This document shows positions 24,537 through 35,124 of a stretch of DNA of 64,000 nucleotides, one piece after another. The translations under genes were made by a program, and so were the position numbers. Under the pieces are notes generated by a model. The model searched no databases and had not been told where the DNA came from. It saw only the letters and a program-made list of their open reading frames with translations. The number at the start of each line of letters is the position of its first letter. Position 1 is the first letter of the stretch. Source of the stretch: Hirudinaria manillensis (taxonomy: Eukaryota; Annelida; Clitellata; Hirudinida; Hirudinidae). The stretch spans positions 5,927,501 through 5,991,500 of the forward strand of contig CM067536.1 in assembly GCA_034509925.1 (NCBI GenBank). The letters run 5' to 3'.

Positions 24537-27500
24537 ATGATAATTGCATGCAACTTTACAAATTTTATTTTTCAGTGTTTCGGGCCTGTTAGAGTTTTGT
24601 TGTTGATTGTTTTTTGCCATCATTCGTTATCAACGGAAATAAGAGAAGGTATGTCTTAATTAACACTAAAGTAATGACAATTAATATTACACCTTAACCA
24701 TTTATAATTAGTTGTTACATTTGTCACTAAATTAGTTACAGATCACATTATTAATGTGAAACATAGCTTTAACATTTGGGAGAAGCAATGATCATGAAAC
24801 TCTAGTTAATTAGAAGTTTGAAATTTCAGTTAAACCGCGATGGATCTACAACAACAAGAAAAACACAGAAACGTTGCCAGATTTAATTCAAATTGATCTT
24901 GAATTTAACAACAATAAAGTAACCATCAACCTTTTCAAGCAATCGATGGGACCAATTAAGCCTCCCTTAATAATATCGGGCTTAAATGGTCTTAGGTCAG
25001 ACTGGAAACGTCCAAAAAAGGAGGTTGGAGACTATTAAGATCTTTATTTAATCATATCGAAATTGAAAGAAAGGATTTATATCTAAATTAAAAAATATTA
25101 CCAAATCGATTATGACGGTTTATTGTTTACAGCATCTGGGTATCTATAAAGATCTTTCAGTTGATGCTTCTGCCACTGTGTCTACCAAGACAATTAAACA
25201 GGTGCAAGAAACTTTATATGTGAGTCATTTATTGTATTTAAAGTAAAGATGAAGAATTAAAATAGGGTTTAACAATAAAATTTCAATGTATTTTGGAATT
25301 GAAATGAGTAATTCAATTGCATTAAATTATTTTATACAAACATATTATTAATTTATTTAAAATATTCAAAATGTATAAAATAAATTATTCAACACCACTT
25401 TAGATGTTATCCTTTACCTACGACCACAAAAGAATACATATAGAACCAAGATCCACATTCATTGAAATAAACAACCTTCACTTGGACAGCAATAGCAACG
25501 CGACCAACAACGAAGTCAAAGGCACATTATTATTCAAAATTTCATTCCGTAATATGATAAAATTGATTACTTCACAATTTCCAGCGTTCGGACGATTTAC
25601 CCTTTGTTCAATATTCAATTGAAGAAGATGGTAGTATTGATATTAACAAGGCTGCAGAATGGGTTAACAGAACAGCAAGTAAAGATGTTATACCCGATTT
25701 GCCAAATCATGACTTTCTTGCTTTCTTAACAAGGTTGGTAAATAATTGAAATTAACAATCATTTCATCTCTCATTAATCAAACGTTTTGTGTAAGTTAAA
25801 AGTCCCTACAGTGTCATTAATTAGTCAGTTTAGTTTGTGGAAATAGTTTGGAATCTAATCAATTTTCGTATTTTACTCATTAGTCGGTCGAGAATATAAA
25901 TGTTTCAATTATCGGTGCCATCTCCTTCCAAATAAAACCAAAGTTTAAAAATTCATGTAGCTTTCAATAATGAATTGCTATTAATCGGCCGTAATAAACA
26001 ACCAAGAGGATGTAAATAACTTGGGAAGTAGGCCGAATTGAAATGTCGCCTTTGACCGACAATGGAGTTTACAGAGTTCAGATAGAAGATGTTTTTTCAG
26101 CGACACCATCAGACGCAGAGAAAAAGTATTGAAAGGGCATTCAGTTGGTGAAGTTTGTACCCCTGTTAAATTCGGATTTGTCCATCACAAGAGGTTCTTT
26201 GCCACAGTCGCACTCATAGCACACGAGTTGGCACATGCGTGAGTCTACAGATAATTTTGTAGCATAAAAACAAACGTCATTAGCAAATATAAATAAGGCA
26301 ATACTGAAATATAATCATGAAATATAGTTTTTTATCATTTCTAATTATTTCAATTAATTATTTATTTGTTTATATCGAAAATAAAAATTGTATCTAAATA
26401 AACCATGATGAATTTTCAAAATAACGCCAATTTCCAATCGTTAGGCTAAATGTTGAACACGATGGGGTAAACCGCATTTGCACTGAGAACAATTACTACA
26501 ACTTAATGGAAAATAATATCCACCTGGAATACGACGAAGATTTCAGGAATACAATACCTTACTCCAAATGTACAGTTGATTACTTGACATGAAGATAATA
26601 ACAATGCATTTAAAAAATGAAGGGTACTGAAATCGACAGAGAAATATGTCGGAAAATGACCTGCCTCATAAATAAAAAAACTGGTACAGAGGTTCCCTTG
26701 AGACCATTGGATGGAACCACTTGTAAGAACAAGTCATGGTGTATCAAGGGATATTGTGTAAAAGATAGCAGAGCTCCAAGACAGTCGGGTTTGTTTGATT
26801 GGACAAATTAATTAACACGAAATAAGATGTATTTGACCGGTTAGAATTTAATTTAAACGAAGCATAAAAGGTTTTGTATAGACGTGAATTTTTTGTGGTT
26901 AACCAACTAACTGCATTAAGAATTTGGACGCGTCACCCAATGCTATAGAAATTTGCAATTCGTATTTATTTTTCTAAAGAAATGGAAAGCCCTTCTTGTG
27001 ATAAATATTTGTGAAGCATCTAATGTAAAAGCCTAATTAGATCAAAGCCCTAGCAACTGTAAGATTACAACAATACAAAATAACGAATATAATGAAAAAG
27101 TTATTTTAAAAGCTCAATCAAATGCTGCAATTAATAACGATATAATGACTTAGAGTTGATGACATCGGTAGTAAAGTAGTTCCAAGATTTGAAGATCCAG
27201 TATCTTAAATTTTCAGAACGTTGTATCAACGGGGACAATCTACGTCCTAGGCTTTATAATGGCGCTGTCCTTTGTGATATCGAGGACGGGGACTATCTTT
27301 GCAGAGATTCATATCTACAAAAACAATGCTGCGTAACCTGTGCTAAACACCAAACAATTATCGGAGGTAAAACAATTAAATAACACAACTTTTGAGTTTA
27401 TCAATTGTTTAATTTTTATTAAAATCGTATAATTCCAACAATTAATAGCTTAGTGTGGAATTTTAGATTCTAACCACAGAAATCATTACATACATATACA

Positions 27501-28041
27501 TACATTACATACATATTATATATAATATATTATATATAATATATATATAATATATTATATATAATATATATATAATATATTATATATATAATATATTATA
27601 TATTTTAGATTCTAACCACAGAAATCATTACATACATATATATACATTACATACATATTATATATACATATAATTATATATACATACCATGTTTATTATT
27701 AATAAAAGGTTGCCAGGATACAATAGATGAATGTTCCACGCTCGAACCAAAAGACTGTTACCACGATTACTACGCTTCTGCCTGTTGCCAAACGTGTCGT
27801 GCTTTTATTAAAAACCCATCAGATGCCAACTGTCTCTATGGAGATCGAGATGACAGGTGCTCGGACATGGTACCTGTTATTTGTCACCTTTCCAAACGTG
27901 TTCAGCCTTTCCCAACGTCTCAACAAATGCGACAAAAGATTATTTTAAAAGAATCGTCATCACCAAAGACATCTGCACACTTCAACAGACAGATATCTTT
28001 CCAAAATAGCAAGAGCAAATTTGATTCCATATTGTCAATAT
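24537..28041 (+). pseudogene. ADAMTS-like/PLAC gene B, broken
   Basis: Recognisable exons: 1 (24537-24648), 2 (24767-25023), 3 (25133-25219), part of 4 (25404 to about 25532), 8 (25585-25733), 9 (26101-26238), 10 (26445 to about 26587), 12 (26623-26788), 13 (27217-27366), 14 (from 27709). Lesions: TAG at 24811-24813 in exon 2; a deletion joining exon 4 to the flank of exon 8 and removing exons 5-7; a deletion removing the end of exon 10 and all of exon 11; and loss of 16 bp at about 27893 between CAAACG repeats, which frameshifts the last module. HELAHA and LNVEHDG are still present. From exon 8 on it is closest to gene E, while the short intron 2 groups it with D and F. Confidence 0.85.
27485..27700. 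repeat. TA-rich satellite block
   Basis: ATATAATATATTAT arrays with a duplicated TTTTAGATTCTAACCACAGAAATCATTACATAC flank. A shorter version is at about 36780-36990. It lies in intron 13 of copy B. Confidence 0.8.
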
Positions 28042-28384
28042 TTTGAAATATAACTTTGAAACATTGATATTCGCCAATTGGAATATTTGAATGTCTTTTG
28101 GATTGACTTCTATGAATAATTAATTATAAAAATTAGATTTAAAAACATTAAATTTTGAAAACAATCTATTATTACTGCTTAGTATATTCGAAACCATAAT
28201 TTTCTGATATTCTTGAAGATAATTCATGCGAATCTATCCAACTAGTCGTTTAATTTTTTGTTCATGAAGGGTTTCTAATATCGTAATTTCATTTAAAAGT
28301 AACCAATTGTATCGTCGAAGGGGATTAAAATATTGATTTGCAATGTTTCTATCAGAAAAAAATATTTTGCTAATTTTCAAAACA

Positions 28385-28590
28385 GATTCTTTATGAATAA
28401 TTCACCAAAATAATCAAGGGATATGTCACACGGCAGAGCCCATAAATTTTGTTCCTCCGTTGACTTCGATATCCCACATTTGAGACAAGCCTCTGTTAGG
28501 GAAGGGATTGACAGTCATAATTAGAAAAGAGTCAATCTCCAGGCAATGGGCGTGGCCAAGCTATCCATTTATTCCGTAAGAGACCAATAA
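28385..28590 (+). pseudogene. Decayed last exon of an F5/8C-type gene
   Basis: It aligns with exon 23 of the first gene (13186-13418): the acceptor-like AACAG, then readable stretches equivalent to FVPPST, CDQPL, TVIRR and IALAEISIY. Stops and indels destroy the frame. No upstream exons remain. Confidence 0.7.
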
Positions 28591-28870
28591 TATTAAACCT
28601 TAATAATTTATTATTAGTTAAAATTGTTCCCACCAAATCATTTACAAATCATGAATCATCGAAATAGTTCAATTAATTAGAAACAACACTACCTAAAAAT
28701 GGTTCAAAAGACATTTTAAACATAATAAAGTAAATGGACAAATTTTTAATTTAATGACTGTTATTATAGTTCCATTGATCTGATGTGGGTTCTTCTTATG
28801 TGATCTATATTAAAATCATAGCGGGAGCTAACAAAAAGGGAGTCAAATTATACCAATGGAAATAATATAT

Positions 28871-29159
28871 TGTAATAACCCAGGGTCCTCAAACTAATTA
28901 TAGAAGGGCAGGTTTATTGAAAGTTGTCAGATGGCTTGGAAGATGTAAAATGCTTAATTGATTAAGTCTTGAAATCTGCTGTTTCTATTACTCTCGCTCT
29001 ACTTTCCGAGGTAAATCCATTTGTCAAGGTACATAACCAAAGAGTCTGAATAGCACCAATTTAATTCTCAAATTATATTGCCACTAAATTTAATTAATTA
29101 TTAAATTAATTAATCGGCAATATAATTTTAAATATTATTCAATTTCTAGGGATCCAACA
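28871..29159 (-). repeat. LTR of short element copy 2 (3' LTR)
   Basis: A 289-bp terminal repeat, TGTAATAACC...GGGATCCAACA on the + strand. Confidence 0.88.
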
Positions 29160-30149
29160 CTGCCCCCTCCTTAAATCTGTTCGTCCCGAACAGACATCTA
29201 TTCCCATTTTCATTTTTACTCTCGGAATAGGATCCGATCTTCCAACAATCTCATGGCTGCAAATCCCAGATCCATTTGCTTTGTCATCTTCTGGGATTTC
29301 TGTCTCCTCCCTTTTACTTCTGCGTCCCGCAAGTTTCAGCCGCGGAACATCGTCATTTCTATGCACACTCTCCTGCTCCACGATGTCGCCAGATCCCAGA
29401 CTCTCCTCAGGATCACCTGCTCCACTTTCCATGCTAGGCACTCTCCTGAAATCCCGAGCACTCCCTTCTGTTATTTCCAATGGAGCCGAAACATCCGCTG
29501 GTAATCCCACAGGCTCCTCCGAAAGTTCCACTTGCTCCACTAAAACCTCCGTGAGCTCTCTGGGCCCTGCTGACGACTCGACCTGATCTGGTAACTCTAT
29601 GGGCTCTAACGTCGAGTTCTCTAAGTCTGCCATCACGCACAGAGTTTCTGGAGACACGCACGCATTGTGGTTGGATGTGCCTTCTAATGACTCCATCCCA
29701 ATGCTGCCAGAAACGGTACTTGGAACAACGGACATGATTTGTTCTTCGTTGGTAACCTTTTTGCAGAGTTCCTCTCCTTGTTCTTCGCAAGATGGAAGCA
29801 CCACTTTGCTCTCCTCAAAAGAACCAACAGGACTCTTCTCGGCAGAGTCTTCACCCGAAGCCAACGAGACATCCTGGCATGGAACCGCTCTGTTTTTCAA
29901 ATCACCCCTAATACTCCTAATACATTCCCTCATCTCATCTACGGACTTTTTCATAAAATCAAGAAATTCATCCATCTTTTTATGGGATGGATTCTCGAAT
30001 TCGTATTCCTCTGGGTCATGGCCATTCTCTGTCAGCCATGTCCCAAGTCGCTCTCGTATCTCAGCTTTCGTGCCTTTCCAATCCAGGCCACGCTCTCTCA
30101 ATTCTTGTCTCAATCGAGGCACGTACAATTCATCCAAGTACTTCGGCAT
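29139..30149 (-). CDS. SAP-domain Gag-like protein, copy 2
   Basis: The 336-aa ORF has the same SAP N-terminus as copy 1. It also contains a Lys/Glu-rich segment (about residues 55-80 and 110-140) that copy 1 lacks, and it has a shorter Glu/Pro repeat. Both copies keep an open frame despite many indels in multiples of three. This suggests the protein is, or recently was, used. It lacks all Pol domains. Confidence 0.72.
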   Translation of the reverse strand: MPKYLDELYVPRLRQELRERGLDWKGTKAEIRERLGTWLTENGHDPEEYEFENPSHKKMDEFLDFMKKSVDEMRECIRSIRGDLKNRAVPCQDVSLASGEDSAEKSPVGSFEESKVVLPSCEEQGEELCKKVTNEEQIMSVVPSTVSGSIGMESLEGTSNHNACVSPETLCVMADLENSTLEPIELPDQVESSAGPRELTEVLVEQVELSEEPVGLPADVSAPLEITEGSARDFRRVPSMESGAGDPEESLGSGDIVEQESVHRNDDVPRLKLAGRRSKREETEIPEDDKANGSGICSHEIVGRSDPIPRVKMKMGIDVCSGRTDLRRGQCWIPRN

Positions 30150-30230
30150 CGTTCACTTTTCAACTAAACAAGCTTCTACTTTAGTTACTTTTGGATACCC
30201 TTTAACTCTAAATCCAACTCCTGACACCAA

Positions 30231-30519
30231 TGTAATAACCCAGGGTCCTCAAACTAATTATAGAAGGGCAGGTTTATTGAAAGTTGTCAGATGGCTTGGA
30301 AGATGTAAAATGCTTAATTGATTAAGTCTTGAAATCTGCTGTTTCTATTACTCTCGCTCTACTTTCCGAGGTAAATCCATTTGTCAAGGTACATAACCAA
30401 AGAGTCTGAATAGCACCAATTTAATTCTCAAATTATATTGCCACTAAATTTAATTAATTATTAAATTAATTAATCGGCAATATAATTTTAAATATTATTC
30501 AATTTCTAGGGATCCAACA
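30231..30519 (-). repeat. LTR of short element copy 2 (5' LTR)
   Basis: A 289-bp repeat with no difference from 28871-29159 that I could see. It is adjacent to the primer-binding site at its left edge. Confidence 0.88.
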
Positions 30520-30971
30520 ATATATTTCCAATAAACGTTATATCACCAAATGAACTGACTGGAAATATTAGTTAATTCTGATCTAAATGTTATTCTTATT
30601 CAAATCGGAGACTTTGGTTGCATCACTTTCAAATTGAATAGATAATGTCGGTTATGAAACTATGATAAGACTATGAAGCTACACAAAGAGTCTTCTTAAT
30701 CAGGTTATTAAACAAACTAATCTTGGCATTGTTGCAATTATTAAAGAGAACAATGATCAATTTCTCTACTTCTTATAAAATCGTTTATCGAACAGCATCA
30801 CTTCTCTATGACTGGATTCGCTTTTTCGAAGATTATGGTGAATATGCTATAATTTATGTTTAATTTATCGATTAATGTTGGAAACTATGAAATTAGGGCG
30901 TTGCTTTCAACTTAATGTGTATCAGTGTTCAATTCGTAGATAGGTTAATGCCTTAAGAGCTGTCAGATGAC

Positions 30972-31083
30972 ATGATAATTTCATGCAACTTTACAAATTT
31001 TATTTTTCAGTGTTTCGGACCTGTTAGAGTTTTGTTGTTGATTGTTTTTTACCATCATTCGTTATCGACGGAAATAAGAGAAG
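30972..31083 (+). pseudogene. Orphan first exon (signal peptide) of the PLAC-type gene
   Basis: A 112-base exon 1 with ATG, hydrophobic core and donor, virtually identical to exon 1 of gene C (38608-38719). The gypsy LTR begins before exon 2 would start, so no downstream exons follow. Confidence 0.8.
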
Positions 31084-31202
31084 GTATGCCTTAATTAAGA
31101 CTAAAGTAACGACATTTAATATTACACCTTAACTATTTAATATTAGTTTATACATTTCTTACTAAATTAGTTGCAAGTCATAGATGCATAATGTCACATT
31201 AT

Positions 31203-31447
31203 TGTTGTAACCTAGGGGTCTGATGAATTATTTAACGTAAGTATATCTTTATTGGAATAAACTAGTGGCAAAGATGTTTTGGGAGATCTGGTCGATTGCT
31301 TGTCTTTGATCGGAACTGCCTAATGACTCGAATCGCTAGATTCGACTTCGAAATAAAAGATTCTGAATATTAACTAAACTTAATTAATTATTTAATTAAT
31401 TAATTAATTAATTATTTAATTAATTAATTAATGTCAGGGATCCAACA
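31203..31447 (-). repeat. Gypsy LTR (3' LTR), complete
   Basis: It runs TGTTGTAACC...GGGATCCAACA on the + strand and contains long TTAATTAATTAA tracts. Its termini resemble those of the short SAP elements. Confidence 0.9.
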
Positions 31448-31458
31448 TTGCCCTCCCC

Positions 31459-34400
31459 CTAAATCTGTTCGTCCCGAACAGGCTGTTCTGTCTCGCCGTG
31501 ATATTTTGCTAATCGATTGCTGTGGACCACTTTCATTCTAGTCCTTGCTGATTTCTGTATGCGGTATACCACGTCGTTTATTTTCTTTATGATTCGGTAT
31601 GGTCCTTCCCAATCTTTTTGTAACTTTGGCGACTTCCCTTTTTTTCGTTGGGGGTTGTATAGCCAGACTAGTTCATTTTCTTTAAAGCTTATATCATTGG
31701 CTTGCCTATCGTATCTCGCTTTGGCTTGATCGCTATTAACACTAATATTTTTCCGGGCAACCTGGTGTGTATCGGCCAATGTATTTCTTAGGCTTGAAAC
31801 GTAGTCACATGCCGACTTAGGTTCCTCTGCTCTTCCGAACATCATATCGGCAGGAAGACGAATCTCCCTCCCGAATGTCATTTTCGATGGACTGATTCCT
31901 GTCGTTTTATGCACGGCTGTCCGGTAGGCCATAAGGAAAAGTGGTAGGTATCTGTCCCAGTCATCTTGCTGTTCACTTACCATTTTTGACAAATACTGTT
32001 CCATGGTCCTGTTAAATCTCTCGACCATACCGTCCGATTGCGGATGCAATGCAGTGGTTCTTGTCTTATGGATTCCAAGGTTTTCGCATAGCTCTTGAAA
32101 TATTTTCGACTCGAAATTCCTTCCTTGGTCCGAATGTAACTCTAATGGCACCCCGAATCGACTAATCCAATTATTTACGAGAGCATCAGCTACATTTTCC
32201 GCCTCCTGATTTGGCAGTGCAAACGCTTCGGTCCATTTGGTGAAGTAATCGCTGATCACTAATATGTACCGATTTCCTTTCTTTGATGCAGGGAATGGTC
32301 CTGCAATATCCAAAGCTATTCTTTTAAAAGGTACTCCCACATTATAAGGTTGCATTAGACCTTTAGTCTTCTTTTGAGGACCTTTACTGGTTGCGCAATT
32401 CTTGCAATTTCTACACCACTCCTCAACGTCTTGTTTGTAGTGCAACCAGTAAAACCTCTCCCTCACCTTCCTGATGGTTTTATTCACTCCTAAGTGTCCA
32501 CCTGAGGTTCCGTTATGGAATTCTTGTAACACCTCAGAGACGCAAGATCTCGGAAGTACTATTTGAAGGTGATAGTCGGTGCCATCCTCTGTTTCCCACT
32601 TCCTATGTAGGAGTCCATTACTAATTCTCAAGGAATCCCACTGTGCCCAATAGGACTTAGTAACTTCTCCGTGCTCCGCTATCTGTTGCCAACCTGGTTT
32701 CACCCCGGCCTCCATCCACTGTAGTATGGGTGCAAGTGCTTCGTCTCTTAATTGTAGATCTCGTAACCCGCTTTCTGTCCAGGGTTCGGGAGCCGTGATA
32801 CGAATTTGTCGACATTCTTCGGTCTCCTGTTTTTTCTCTGCGTTGTTGCAGTGTCTGCAGTTAAGTGGACAAGGACGTCGTGATAGCGCATCAGCGTTGT
32901 TGTGTATTTGACCTCTCCTGTGTTCAATATTGAACTGAAAACCCTGTAGTTTTTCAATCCACCTCGCCATCTGACCTTCTGGGTTTTTAAAGTTTAGCAG
33001 CCACCTCAGGGAGGCGTGATCCGTTCTTAGCAAAAACGGCTGGCCCAAAAGATATTTCTGGAAATGTTTCATGGATTCTACTGCTGCTAATAATTCTCTC
33101 CGGGTCACGCAATAGTTCCTTTCCGCTTTAGACAGTGAACGGCTATAAAATGCTAGAACTTTTTCTTCATTTTCAACTTGCTGGGAAAGAACTGCTCCGA
33201 TTCCACAGTTACTGGCATCTGTATCGAGGATAAAAGGTAATCCGGGAATAGGATATGCCAGGATCGGTGCCGTTGTCATAGCTTCTTTCAGATTATCAAA
33301 TGCTTTTTCACAGCTGTCGTTCCAGATAAATGGTTTGCCTTTTACAGTAAGCTCATGAAGGCTTTTTGCGATGTTTGAAAAGTTGGCAATAAATCGTCTG
33401 TAATAGGTACAAAGTCCTAAGAAGCTTTGAAGTTCCTGGATATTTTTGGGTACAGGCCAATTTTTTACTACCTCGACTTTATCTGGATCTGTACTAACAC
33501 CTTCAGAAGACACGATATGGCCAAGGTATTTGACTTCTTTTTTAAAGAGTGAGCATTTCTTTGGACTCAGTTTCATGCCTGCCTCTCTAATCCTACTAAA
33601 TACTTCTCGGAGGTTGTCTAAATGTTCTCCAAATGTTTTTCCGACAACAATTATGTCATCCAAATATACTAGGCATACTTTCCAATTGAGTCCCCTTAGT
33701 ATATGTTCCATTAATCTTTCAAACGTCGCTGGGGCATTGCATAGCCCGAACGGCATGACAGTGAATTGCCATAGTCCTTCACCTGTCGAGAAGGCCGTTT
33801 TTTCTTTATCGTCAGGATGTAACTCCACTTGCCAGTAACCACTTTTGAGATCCAATGTGGAAAAAATTTTTGATCCCGAGAGAGTGTCTAAAGTATCATC
33901 GATTCTAGGTAAGGGGTAGCTGTCCTTAAGTGTCATTTCGTTCAGCTTTCTATAGTCGACACAAAAACGAAGTGATCCATCTTTTTTCTTAACGAGTACC
34001 ACTGGTGAGCTCCAGGGGCTATTTGACGGTTCAATAACCCCTTGGTCTTGCATTTCTTTTATCATTTCCTTGGCGTTTGCTCTTGTAGCTAAAGGAAGTG
34101 GACGGGGGTTTTGTCGAATGGGTTTAGCACCGGCCGTATTTATTTGATGTTGCACGAGGTTAGTCCTACCCAAAGGGCTGTCTCGTTCAGCCATTATATC
34201 CTGAAATTCGCTAAGCAGATTTTTCGCTTGTTGATAATCTTCTTTTTGTAGAGTTTTGTCTAAATCTTTCAGGAGATTGTCCATTAATGGTTTAGACATA
34301 GTATCCCTTTTGATATGCTTATTTCCACTTCCATCTAATGTTAATATGCGTTCCACGTTCCTGCAAAGTGCGATAGGTGTTCCTGCTTTGATCTGTTGTT

Positions 34401-35124
34401 CCTGGTCAGATAGATTCATTACCCTCAGTGGAACTCTGCCGGTGTTTAGCCTGACTAGTGCTCGTCCTATTAGTAGTCCTTGGCCAATGCCCGATTGATC
34501 TTCGACTGCTCCTATACCAAATTTTGTATAGTCGCCTTCTAGCCCGCCCCAAATTAAGCTTTCCGACTGTGCCGGGATGGTCTCGTTTTGTAATATTTTT
34601 ACAAACGTGTCTTTGACTTCTGTACCTCCGTAGTGTAGAGGAATCTCCATCGTTCCTTGTTGAAGGATGCCGCCTTTCATGTCAATGGAAATTCCGTAAC
34701 GTCGCATGAAATCCAATCCCAGTATACATTCATCTGTGATATTGGCTATCATGAATTCTTGTTTGAATGACCTGCCTCCTAAATCTACTGTAATAGCTGT
34801 GGTTCCCTGGACTGGCACTAATTCCCCTGTGGCTGTTTTTAGCTTGTAATTTTTGGCTACGGTTATTTTACTGCTTTCTGCTAATTTTGGTTGGATAATG
34901 GATGCAGATGCCCCTGTGTCTATTACCATATTGTATTCATTCCCTCCTATTTTCCCTTTAACTCCCAGCGATGATTCTTTCCCTAGTGCTGTAACGTGAA
35001 AGATGAGTGGGGCATTTCGAGTTTGCTGAACCGATCTTCGCCCCCCAAAACCGGTAGCTTCTAGTTTTCCTGATTGTACGATCTTCCCCAGTACTGTTGT
35101 TTTGGGGGAAATGTCGTTCTGCAA
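31459..35124 (-). CDS. pol: Gypsy Pol polyprotein
   Basis: A 1,221-codon frame without stops. Retropepsin active site DTGAS is at 69-73. RT has YLDD at 487-490. RNase H has FILDTDAS at about 631-638. Integrase has a zinc-binding HHCC (His870, His877, Cys904, Cys907) and D939, D999, E1035 (DD35E). The C-terminus is a short basic extension. It overlaps the end of gag by 64 bases in the -1 frame, so it is probably made as a Gag-Pol fusion by frameshifting rather than from its own start. All key residues are present, so the element may be active. Confidence 0.93.
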   Translation of the reverse strand: MQNDISPKTTVLGKIVQSGKLEATGFGGRRSVQQTRNAPLIFHVTALGKESSLGVKGKIGGNEYNMVIDTGASASIIQPKLAESSKITVAKNYKLKTATGELVPVQGTTAITVDLGGRSFKQEFMIANITDECILGLDFMRRYGISIDMKGGILQQGTMEIPLHYGGTEVKDTFVKILQNETIPAQSESLIWGGLEGDYTKFGIGAVEDQSGIGQGLLIGRALVRLNTGRVPLRVMNLSDQEQQIKAGTPIALCRNVERILTLDGSGNKHIKRDTMSKPLMDNLLKDLDKTLQKEDYQQAKNLLSEFQDIMAERDSPLGRTNLVQHQINTAGAKPIRQNPRPLPLATRANAKEMIKEMQDQGVIEPSNSPWSSPVVLVKKKDGSLRFCVDYRKLNEMTLKDSYPLPRIDDTLDTLSGSKIFSTLDLKSGYWQVELHPDDKEKTAFSTGEGLWQFTVMPFGLCNAPATFERLMEHILRGLNWKVCLVYLDDIIVVGKTFGEHLDNLREVFSRIREAGMKLSPKKCSLFKKEVKYLGHIVSSEGVSTDPDKVEVVKNWPVPKNIQELQSFLGLCTYYRRFIANFSNIAKSLHELTVKGKPFIWNDSCEKAFDNLKEAMTTAPILAYPIPGLPFILDTDASNCGIGAVLSQQVENEEKVLAFYSRSLSKAERNYCVTRRELLAAVESMKHFQKYLLGQPFLLRTDHASLRWLLNFKNPEGQMARWIEKLQGFQFNIEHRRGQIHNNADALSRRPCPLNCRHCNNAEKKQETEECRQIRITAPEPWTESGLRDLQLRDEALAPILQWMEAGVKPGWQQIAEHGEVTKSYWAQWDSLRISNGLLHRKWETEDGTDYHLQIVLPRSCVSEVLQEFHNGTSGGHLGVNKTIRKVRERFYWLHYKQDVEEWCRNCKNCATSKGPQKKTKGLMQPYNVGVPFKRIALDIAGPFPASKKGNRYILVISDYFTKWTEAFALPNQEAENVADALVNNWISRFGVPLELHSDQGRNFESKIFQELCENLGIHKTRTTALHPQSDGMVERFNRTMEQYLSKMVSEQQDDWDRYLPLFLMAYRTAVHKTTGISPSKMTFGREIRLPADMMFGRAEEPKSACDYVSSLRNTLADTHQVARKNISVNSDQAKARYDRQANDISFKENELVWLYNPQRKKGKSPKLQKDWEGPYRIIKKINDVVYRIQKSARTRMKVVHSNRLAKYHGETEQPVRDEQI

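Larger units (their letters stand above)
28871..30519 (-). mobile_element. Short non-autonomous LTR retrotransposon, copy 2
   Basis: The 289-bp LTRs (28871-29159, 30231-30519) look identical by eye, and ATAT flanks both sides (28867-28870, 30520-30523). The same tRNA-Leu-type primer site and purine tract as copy 1 are present. The duplicated sequence at about 38150 shows the uninterrupted target, so this insertion is later than, or polymorphic relative to, that duplication. Confidence 0.9.
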
